Source of the DNA: Planctomycetota bacterium
Lineage (GTDB): Bacteria > Planctomycetota > Planctomycetia > Planctomycetales > Planctomycetaceae
Direction: 5' to 3'
Length of the DNA stretch: 11,552 bases
Assembly (NCBI GenBank): GCA_013151585.1
Contig: JAADHY010000328.1
Coordinates: forward strand, 3,834-15,385
The translations under genes and the position numbers were made by a program. The notes under the pieces are model-generated. The model ran no database searches. It had not been told where the DNA came from and worked only from the letters and a program-made list of their open reading frames with translations. Each line of letters opens with the position of its first letter. Position 1 is the stretch's first letter. Shown piece by piece: positions 6,667-11,552 of the stretch.

Positions 6667-7737
6667 ATGATTCGAGTTAATTGCATTGGTGTTGGGCACT
6701 GGGGCCCGAATTTGGTACGGAATTTTGTCACCGCGCCGGAAACTGAAGTGCGCACAGTGTGCGACCTCCGTGAAGAGCGGCTCCGATTGATCGAGGCGAG
6801 GATTCCTAGCATACATAAGACCAGTACAGATCCGGATGCCACCGTAGTGGATCCGGAGGCTGATGCGATCGTGATCGCCACTCCTGTCGCTACGCACTAT
6901 GAATTGACCAAGAAAGCCCTGGAAGCAGGCAAACACGTGCTTGTAGAAAAGCCGCTTTGCGAATCGGCAGCCAAAGGGGTGGAATTGGTTGAGTTAGCGG
7001 AGCAGGTCGGAAAGCATCTGTGTGTGGGACACATCTTTCTGTTCAATAACGGGGTGCGCGGGGTACGGAACCTGATTCGATCTGGTGAGTTGGGGCGCCT
7101 TCGGTATCTCTTTTCCACCCGGACCAATCTCGGGCCTTTCCGTACCGACGTGAACGCACTCTGGGACTTGGCTGCCCACGATTTGAGCATCTTTAATTAT
7201 TGGCTTGATTCTAGTCCGATCGCGGTCACCGCCCGCGGTGCTGCTTATCTCAACGGTGAGGTTGAAGACGTGGTCGTGGCCAGCTACACATACCCCAACG
7301 GCGTGTTGGCGCACGTACATGCGAGCTGGCTGAATCCCCGGAAGGTGCGTGAGATCACCGTAGTGGGCGAACAGAAAATGGTAGTCTGGAATGACATGGA
7401 CTTGAATGAACCGGTCCGTGTGTACCACAAATCGGTCGATATCGAGCGGGAGCCGGTCTATTCCGACAGCTTCGGCGAATTCCGCATGCTGATCCGCAAT
7501 GGAGATGTTGTGATCCCTCATATCGGCGGCGGAGAACCTTTGGCAGCTGAATGCAGGCATTTTATCGACTGTGTGCTCGGCCGTTCCGAGCCGATTATCA
7601 GTGGGCGGGAAGGGGTCAAGGTCCTGCTCGCTTTGGAAGCGGCGGACCGGTCTATCCGTGAGAATTCCGTGGTAGTCCCTGTTTTCGACCGCTTGAAACC
7701 GAATGTGCTGGAAGAAGCGACGATTTCGGCCACTTGA
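6667..7737 (+). CDS. wlbA: Gfo/Idh/MocA-family UDP-sugar 3-dehydrogenase (WlbA/WbpB-like)
   Basis: This 356-residue NAD-dependent oxidoreductase would oxidise C3 of UDP-GlcNAc-uronate to the 3-keto sugar used by the aminotransferase downstream. Seen: an N-terminal Rossmann fold with GVGHWG at 8-13, the strand DAIVIATPVATHY at 66-78, GKHVLVEKP with the family's EKP at 94-96 (K95 is the conserved lysine), GHIFLFNNGVRGVRNLI at 121-137 and WDLAAHD at 166-172 with the catalytic-type H171 and D172. Length is normal for the family. ATG 6667 is chosen because AGGAG (6654-6658) is 8 nt upstream; a TTG at 6649 would add nothing conserved. It is separated from the broken GT2 gene by 29 bp and from the aminotransferase by 149 bp. 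Myo-inositol dehydrogenase-like activity is possible for the superfamily, but the neighbours favour the WlbA role. Confidence 0.85.
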   Translation: MIRVNCIGVGHWGPNLVRNFVTAPETEVRTVCDLREERLRLIEARIPSIHKTSTDPDATVVDPEADAIVIATPVATHYELTKKALEAGKHVLVEKPLCESAAKGVELVELAEQVGKHLCVGHIFLFNNGVRGVRNLIRSGELGRLRYLFSTRTNLGPFRTDVNALWDLAAHDLSIFNYWLDSSPIAVTARGAAYLNGEVEDVVVASYTYPNGVLAHVHASWLNPRKVREITVVGEQKMVVWNDMDLNEPVRVYHKSVDIEREPVYSDSFGEFRMLIRNGDVVIPHIGGGEPLAAECRHFIDCVLGRSEPIISGREGVKVLLALEAADRSIRENSVVVPVFDRLKPNVLEEATISAT

Positions 7738-7886
7738 CAAGTAATGAGCGGCAGTCGAGTCCGGGCGTTTCTCCGTGTTTAGTTGAGGGAAGTCCTTACT
7801 GGCCTTGTCAGCCAGCTTGGTGCGGCCGCTTACTATTCGCATGCGATTGTTACTTGCGATTTTTACTTCTGGAGCGAACTGAAGAC

Positions 7887-9002
7887 ATGACTATCCCATT
7901 CGTCGACCTCGGAGCACAGTACGAGTCGATCAAGCACGAAATCGATGAAGCGATTCGCGGAGTCCTCGAGAGTCGTTGCTTCATTCTGGGGCCCCAACTC
8001 GACGAGTTCGAGCGTACGTTCGCTTCGTACTGTGGTGCTCAACATTGTATCGGTGTGGCAAGCGGCACGGACGCCCTGCACCTCATGCTGCGCGGCCTGG
8101 GAATAGGGCCGGGCGATGAGGTTATCGTTCCCGCATTCACCTTCGTCGCGACTGCTCTCGGCGTATCTCTGGCCGGCGCCACCCCAGTGCTGGTCGACGT
8201 ACGCCGCGAAGATGCGCTGATCGATCCAGAGAAGATCCCTGCGGCCATCACCGATCGCACGAAGGCAATCCTCCCCGTACACCTTTACGGTCGCTGCGCG
8301 GACATGGATCGGATTCACCAGATCGCTGCCGACGCCGGCCTTCTCGTTTTGGAGGACGCGGCGCAAGCCCACGGCGCGAAATACAAAGGGAAGAGGGCCG
8401 GATCGTTGGGCCACGCCGCTGCGTTCAGCTTCTATCCAGGAAAGAATCTCGGGGCTTATGGCGACGGTGGCGCTATCACGACGGACAACGATGAACTGGC
8501 CGAACGCATCCGGTTGCTCAGGAATTGGGGGTCGCGCAAGAAGTATTACCACGAAGAGGTTGGTTTGAACAGTAGGCTCGATACGTTGCAAGCTGCAGTG
8601 CTGAGCACGAAACTCAACTATCTCGATGAGTGGAATAAGCGACGCCGTCAGCACGCAATGATGTATGATCAGTTGCTTGCAGATAAGCATGAATTTGTTC
8701 GTCCGCGGGAGTCCACGGGGACCGAGCCGGTGTATCACCTCTATGTGGTACGCTGTGCCAAACGGGACGAGGTAGTGCGGAGCTTGCAGGAAACCGGAAT
8801 CCAGGCGGGGATTCACTATCCATTTCCTCTGCACCGACTTGGAGCATATCAGCATCTGATTCGCCCTGGAGCTCACTTTCCTGAGGCTGACAGTTGGGCG
8901 GCGGAGTGCCTTAGCCTGCCCATGTATCCTGAGTTAACTCAGTCGCAGATTGAGTACGTTGTCTACCAAGCAACACACGCGTTCGAACGGCTGAATGGAT
9001 GA
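7887..9002 (+). CDS. wlbC: DegT/DnrJ/EryC1 PLP aminotransferase (WbpE/WlbC-like)
   Basis: This 371-residue sugar aminotransferase would add an amino group, usually from glutamate, to C3 of the UDP-3-ketouronate made by the dehydrogenase upstream. Seen: IPFVDLGAQY at the start; ASGTDALHLML (58-68) for cofactor phosphate binding; EVIVPAFTFVAT (78-89); LVLEDAAQAHGA (153-164), in which D157 contacts the pyridine nitrogen and Q160 is typical; FSFYPGKNLGAYGDGG with the Schiff-base lysine K186; RLLRNWGSRKKY, GLNSRLDTLQAAVL; and HYPFPLH near the C-terminus. No key residue is missing. ATG 7887 is fixed by the conserved start; a weak GGAG lies 12 nt upstream. The 149-bp gap before it (7738-7886) has a small CTGGC/GCCAG hairpin (7799-7815) and no clear promoter. 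Perosamine- or QuiNAc-type C4 aminotransferases belong to the same family, but the gene set points to the C3 enzyme. Confidence 0.87.
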   Translation: MTIPFVDLGAQYESIKHEIDEAIRGVLESRCFILGPQLDEFERTFASYCGAQHCIGVASGTDALHLMLRGLGIGPGDEVIVPAFTFVATALGVSLAGATPVLVDVRREDALIDPEKIPAAITDRTKAILPVHLYGRCADMDRIHQIAADAGLLVLEDAAQAHGAKYKGKRAGSLGHAAAFSFYPGKNLGAYGDGGAITTDNDELAERIRLLRNWGSRKKYYHEEVGLNSRLDTLQAAVLSTKLNYLDEWNKRRRQHAMMYDQLLADKHEFVRPRESTGTEPVYHLYVVRCAKRDEVVRSLQETGIQAGIHYPFPLHRLGAYQHLIRPGAHFPEADSWAAECLSLPMYPELTQSQIEYVVYQATHAFERLNG

Positions 9003-9036
9003 TGCGGTGCCGGACATATCTGACCCGTCGTTGCGT

Positions 9037-9061
9037 GGCATGGCGTTGCAAACACCATGCC
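9037..9061 (+). terminator. Hairpin downstream of the aminotransferase, possible weak terminator
   Basis: GGCATGG (9037-9043) pairs perfectly with CCATGCC (9055-9061) across an 11-base loop, 34 bp after the aminotransferase stop. Only TTTGAACC follows, so there is no real T-tract. It could end the wlb transcript or be a palindrome of the mobile-element scar. Confidence 0.3.
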
Positions 9062-9430
9062 TTTGAACCTTGCGTTGGTGGCAAACGCGACTTTTGCTGC
9101 GGTAGCTAGTGCTTTGTCGCAGGGCAAAAGTGGGATTCCAGGAAGACATCGAGATCGGTTATTCTTGGACGGCGTTTGTTGTAAGGAAGGTCTTTGGCCA
9201 AGGAGAGGGGCCATGCGAAAGAAGTACATCGTTCGGCTGACCGATGAGGAACGTCAGCGGTGTGAGGAGGTGATCCGGAAGGTGAACGGAACGAGCCAGA
9301 AGGTTTGGCGGGCTCAGATTCTGCTGAAGGCGGACGCGGACGGGCCGGCTTGGAAGGACCAGCAGATCGCGGAGGCCTTTGGAAGTCGTCGACAGACAGT
9401 GAAGAACATCCGTCGGCGTTTTGTGGAACG

Positions 9431-9440
9431 GGTTTAGAGG
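9431..9440 (+). repeat. Left 10-bp target-site duplication of the MITE-like element
   Basis: GGTTTAGAGG immediately precedes the left inverted repeat of the inserted element and recurs directly after its right end at 9613-9622. Confidence 0.75.
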
Positions 9441-9612
9441 CAATAGCGTTCAGTTAACGAGTTCGGCGCGAGTCTCTGACCTCGCCGGAAACACCGACCG
9501 CAGGTCTCCAAGTTCTTGTCACGACGAGGCTTGTGAGATCCGGCTGTCTGTGAAGTGCTGCGATCGGGAGGCCGCTGCACAACGCTGCGTGCAGCTTGAT
9601 TGAACCGTATTG
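9441..9612. mobile_element. 172-bp MITE-like element inside the IS630 transposase remnant
   Basis: The element splits a transposase reading frame whose two halves lie on either side. Its ends are imperfect inverted repeats: the left end CAATAGCGTTCAGTTAA (9441-9457) and the complement of the right end, CAATACGGTTCAATCAA (9596-9612), match at 13 of 17 positions. It is flanked by an exact 10-bp direct repeat (9431-9440 and 9613-9622). Inside, GCTGCAC (9574-9580) pairs with GTGCAGC (9589-9595). It has no coding capacity. Length, ends and a 10-bp duplication fit a non-autonomous miniature element mobilised by a transposase that makes 9-12 bp duplications, for example of the IS4 group. That last assignment is inference. 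Confidence 0.75.
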
Positions 9613-9622
9613 GGTTTAGAGG
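9613..9622 (+). repeat. Right 10-bp target-site duplication of the MITE-like element
   Basis: GGTTTAGAGG is identical to 9431-9440 and re-enters the transposase frame as GLEETL. Confidence 0.75.
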
Positions 9623-9747
9623 AGACGCTGGAAGGGAAGAAACGGTCGGATGTTCCGGGAAACAAGGTTTTGGACGGGAAGGTGGAAGCGAAGATCATCG
9701 CGATGCGTTTGGGATCGCCTCCGGAGGGTTACGGACGGTGGACGCTT

Positions 9748-10128
9748 CCGATCGATGCTAGGAGTTGTTCCAGGCATGTCTGCCGGGCGCATGGCTCCGC
9801 GGCTTCTGGGCGCCGCCCGAGAGCTGAATGGCACTGCCGTTCACAACCGTCCGCGACAAAACCCAGTCGCGAGGCGGTCAATTCGGTGTAGCGTAGTTAC
9901 CTCTGGACCGACCCCGATTCGGGCGATTTCTGTCTATTCATCCGACTCTAACACGTTTGATTTTGCACGGCGAACTTGGCCTCGAGGAAACATGAGCAAT
10001 TCGCGAAGTCGTGAACGGCGGGCCGTGCGGCTCGATGGCGGGAGCCTGCAGGATTTGCGTGTACGGTGATGCTTCGCGCGATGGTCAGCGACCTGTTTGG
10101 ACGCGGCGAATGGGCCCTCGGACCGGTG
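9748..10128 (+). other. 381-bp stretch without a recognisable gene between the IS remnant and the intact GT4
   Basis: Three short + strand frames cover this stretch, but none has a recognisable motif. One frame contains a somewhat protein-like ELFQACLPGAWLRGFWAPPES before a stop, which could be a gene fragment cut off by the IS. There is a hairpin CGCGAC (9852-9857)/GTCGCG (9866-9871) without a T-run. The GT4 frame is open back to 10066, but that extension is not shared with the other GT4 copy. A promoter for the GT4-wzy pair is expected here, but I cannot point to a convincing one. Confidence 0.35.
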
Positions 10129-11337
10129 ATGAATCCGCGCATTAGGGTGGCTTACGTCGTGCAGTCGCCTGTCATAGGCGGCTTGCAACGGTGCGTGGCG
10201 AACTTGTGCAATCACCTGGACCGGCAGTGGTTCTGGCCGATGGTGATCAGCTTGACCAAAAGCGGACCGGCGGCCCAGTGGATCCGCCGGGACGACGTGC
10301 CGATCATCGAGCTGCACAAACCGTCCGGAAACGACCTGGGCGTTGTGTTCCGGCTGGCGCGAACGCTCCGCCGCCACCGCGTGGATATCGTCCACTCGCA
10401 CAACTGGGGGACGTTGGTGGAAACCACGCTGGCACGCCGACTGGCGCGGGTTGCTGTCCACGTGCACGCCGAGCGGGGGACGGTGTTGGGAGATCTGGAG
10501 ATTCGGGGAGTGAAACGGCGCGTTCGCGCCGCGGCCATGGGTTGGGCGCTACGGCGCGCCGACTCCGTGGTCTCGAATGCTCTTGCAACCGCGCGGCGCA
10601 TCGAGGCGACCTGCGGGTATCGGGCTGGCCGGGTGAGGGTGATTCCTAATGGTGTGGAGGAGCCGGCGGCTGCTGACCGGCATCAGACACGGCGACGGGT
10701 GCGGCGGACGCTTGGCGTCCCGGCGGACGCCCCGGTGGTCGGCAGCGTGGGGCGGTTGGTGCCGGTCAAGGCCTTTCATTTGGCGATTGAGGCGTTGGCA
10801 CAGCTTGGTGCGCCCCAACAACATGGGGCGCCGCCGCATTTGGTGCTGGTCGGGGACGGCCCGGAGCGCGAGGCGCTGCGTCGGAGGGCCGTGTCGTTGG
10901 GCTTGGACGACCGGGTTCACCTGGTCGGTTATCGACAGGACGTGGGCAACTGGCTGGCCGCCATGGATGTCTATGTCAACACAAGCCTGAGCGAGGGCAT
11001 GAGCCAATCGATTGTCGAGGCCATGGCGTTCGGGCTGCCGTTGGTGGTGACCGACGTGGGCGACAGCGCCGTCGTGGTCGACGGCCGCGCACCTTGTGGC
11101 GTGGTCGTCCCGCCCGCGGACGTGGAAGCGCTCGGGCGCGCCTTGCAGATACTGTTGTCGGACGAGCCTCGCCGCGTCGCCCTGGCCTGCAACGCTCGAA
11201 GTCGCTACCAGGCATGCTACGCGATGCCGGCCATGGTGGCAGCCTACGGAAAGATGTACGCAGAACTCGTCGGGCATTCCGCTAACCCGGAGCGCGCGTT
11301 TCATCAAGAGGCTGTAGTTCGCGGAGGCACCGAATGA
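10129..11337 (+). CDS. GT4 family glycosyltransferase, intact copy
   Basis: This 402-residue retaining GT-B glycosyltransferase would add a sugar from a nucleotide donor to a lipid-linked glycan at the inner face of the membrane. Seen: the N-terminal glycine motif IGGLQRCV (16-23), VDIVHSHNWGTLVE (85-98), VHVHAERGTV (110-119), the linker VIPNGV (171-176), then the donor domain GSVGRLVPVK (205-214), LVLVGDGPER (238-247), HLVGYRQDVGNWLAAMDVYVN (264-284), and the E-x7-E element SEGMSQSIVEAMA (288-300; E289 and E297), and GVVVPPADVEAL. It resembles the sugar transferases of exopolysaccharide (PEP-CTERM/EpsH-associated) loci, from memory. ATG 10129 is chosen because the decayed second copy starts at the equivalent place; upstream starts at 10081 and 10066 are in frame, and no strong ribosome binding site separates them. 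The stop overlaps the next gene (ATGA, 11334-11337), implying co-translation. Its core is ~93% identical to the pseudogene copy at 2764-3741. Confidence 0.9.
   Translation: MNPRIRVAYVVQSPVIGGLQRCVANLCNHLDRQWFWPMVISLTKSGPAAQWIRRDDVPIIELHKPSGNDLGVVFRLARTLRRHRVDIVHSHNWGTLVETTLARRLARVAVHVHAERGTVLGDLEIRGVKRRVRAAAMGWALRRADSVVSNALATARRIEATCGYRAGRVRVIPNGVEEPAAADRHQTRRRVRRTLGVPADAPVVGSVGRLVPVKAFHLAIEALAQLGAPQQHGAPPHLVLVGDGPEREALRRRAVSLGLDDRVHLVGYRQDVGNWLAAMDVYVNTSLSEGMSQSIVEAMAFGLPLVVTDVGDSAVVVDGRAPCGVVVPPADVEALGRALQILLSDEPRRVALACNARSRYQACYAMPAMVAAYGKMYAELVGHSANPERAFHQEAVVRGGTE
10358..10602 (+). repeat. Right copy of the ~245-bp near-identical GT4 direct repeat
   Basis: This is the partner of 3001-3245, in the same orientation and 7357 bp away. 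It includes exact matches of 44 bp (10435-10478) and 38 bp (10493-10530). Confidence 0.85.
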
Positions 11338-11552
11338 GCCTAACGCTCGCTGCATGGTTGACGCTCCTGGCTGTGTTTACAGTGCTTTCGGTGCGCCGGG
11401 CAAGCTGGGGCATCGCCGTCTATATGCTGACCTTTTTTGCCTTCCCTGCCTGTTGGTGGTGGGGGCGGCCGATCGCGCATTACCGGTGGAGCCTGATCGG
11501 TGGCTGGATTGCGCTGGCTGCGGTGCTTCTGTCGCTGGCTGTCAAGCGCCGG
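11334..11552 (+). CDS. Start of a Wzy/O-antigen ligase-like polytopic membrane protein (partial)
   Basis: ATG 11334 overlaps the GT4 stop and has GGAGG (11323-11327) six bases upstream. The 73 residues available, up to the right edge, begin with MSLTLAAWLTLLAVFTVLSV, followed by a short basic loop (RRASWG), a second helix (IAVYMLTFFAFPACWWWG), RPIAHYRWS and a third helix (LIGGWIALAAVLLSLAV) ending in basic residues. Closely spaced helices with small basic loops and the WWWG/RYRW-like elements are what I expect at the start of O-antigen polymerase/ligase proteins of this kind of locus. This is consistent with a polymerase or ligase acting on the finished repeat units in the membrane, and with its tight coupling to a glycosyltransferase. 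The conserved periplasmic loop that would settle it lies beyond the window, so an exosortase or other membrane protein is not excluded. Confidence 0.65.
   Translation, partial: MSLTLAAWLTLLAVFTVLSVRRASWGIAVYMLTFFAFPACWWWGRPIAHYRWSLIGGWIALAAVLLSLAVKRR

Larger units (their letters stand above)
9213..9747 (+). pseudogene. IS630-family transposase remnant, interrupted and 3' truncated
   Basis: From ATG 9213, after AGGAG (9201-9205), the frame reads MRKKYIVRLTDEERQRCEEVIRK, VWRAQILLKAD, then a helix-turn-helix at about residues 47-70 (WKDQQIAEAFGSRRQTVKNIRRRF) and VERV with a stop at 9435-9437. This is the DNA-binding N-terminus of IS630/Tc1-like transposases. The continuation GLEETLEGKKRSDVP, KVLDGKVEAKIIAMRLGSPPEGYGRWTL is found at 9613-9747, after a 172-bp insertion and in another frame. 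Similarity stops at 9747, so the whole DDE catalytic domain and the right end are gone. Removing the insertion and one target duplication still leaves the frame one base out at a run of Gs, so a base was lost there too. It is certainly inactive. The left end of the IS probably lies between the aminotransferase stop and 9213, possibly at the TA at 9105-9106, but cannot be proved without the right end. Confidence 0.8.

Noticed and set aside
7734..7762. TTGACA at 7734-7739 as a promoter for the aminotransferase
   Set aside because: The hexamer includes the stop codon of the dehydrogenase, and no -10-like sequence lies at the right distance (7757-7762 is GAGTCC).
7863..8876. A long minus-strand open frame (337 codons) opposite the aminotransferase
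   Set aside because: It is the complement of a gene with full PLP-enzyme motifs; its translation has no recognisable motif. The same holds for long minus-strand frames at 6994-7842 and 10549-11355.
9430..9436. GGGTTTA as a -1 ribosomal slippery heptamer in the transposase
   Set aside because: The first-half frame reads CGG GTT TAG here, so the heptamer is in the wrong phase for a canonical X XXY YYZ shift. Loss of one G explains the frame more simply.
9852..9871. CGCGAC/GTCGCG hairpin as a terminator
   Set aside because: There is no T-tract, and no supported gene ends just upstream except a dead transposase fragment.
9973..10070. Group II intron-like text near CGTGTACGGTGATG
   Set aside because: There is only a short resemblance to the end of a domain V; no matching 5' strand of the hairpin and no intron-encoded protein.
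1..11552. CRISPR arrays, tRNA or rRNA genes
   Set aside because: I saw no regularly spaced repeats and no tRNA-like cloverleaf or rRNA-like sequence on either strand.

Overview
The window is a stretch of a surface-polysaccharide (O-antigen, capsule or exopolysaccharide type) biosynthesis locus. All supported genes lie on the + strand. DNA is GC-rich, and several gene pairs overlap as ATGA or TGATG, with Shine-Dalgarno-like AGGAG/GGAGG sites. The start of a membrane protein at the right edge resembles O-antigen polymerase/ligase-like proteins that I associate with Planctomycetota. I therefore suggest a planctomycete or a similar environmental Gram-negative lineage, with low confidence because no ribosomal or core marker is present.

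Layout. 1-219 is the tail of a membrane protein, possibly a flippase. 283-~630 is a truncated, frameshifted beta-propeller-like gene. 838-1578 is a SAM-dependent methyltransferase, which overlaps a CDP-alcohol phosphatidyltransferase-like gene (1575-2189) whose C-terminal membrane part continues in another frame (2207-2500). 2764-3741 is a decayed GT4 glycosyltransferase, joined in frame to a GT39/ArnT-like membrane glycosyltransferase (likely 3760-5289). Next come a WlbB-type N-acetyltransferase (5321-5911), a GT2 glycosyltransferase broken by a 4-bp tandem duplication (5911-6637), a WlbA-type sugar-nucleotide 3-dehydrogenase (6667-7737) and a DegT-family PLP aminotransferase (7887-9002). 9003-10128 is a scar region: an IS630-family transposase remnant that is itself interrupted by a 172-bp MITE-like element with a 10-bp target duplication. 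An intact GT4 glycosyltransferase follows (10129-11337) and overlaps the start of a Wzy/O-antigen ligase-like membrane protein (11334 to the edge).

How the genes work together. The dehydrogenase, aminotransferase and N-acetyltransferase are the three middle/late steps that turn UDP-GlcNAc-uronate into UDP-2,3-diacetamido-2,3-dideoxyglucuronate (Wbp/Wlb pathway). The GT4, GT2 and GT-C enzymes would assemble or decorate a lipid-linked glycan, with methyl and possibly phospho-alcohol modifications, and the Wzy-like protein would polymerise or ligate it. UDP-GlcNAc 6-dehydrogenase and the optional 2-epimerase are not in the window.

The most striking signal is structural. The intact GT4 gene and the decayed GT4 gene are direct repeats about 7.36 kb apart that bracket the sugar-synthesis cassette. 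A ~245-bp core is ~93% identical between them, with clearly lower identity on either side, which looks like gene conversion or recent recombination. Together with four broken genes, an IS remnant and a nested small element, this reads as a fast-evolving, partly decaying glycan locus. I did not find a convincing wholly new system. Some single-base frameshifts could be assembly errors, but the 56-bp deletion and the MITE insertion cannot easily be explained that way.
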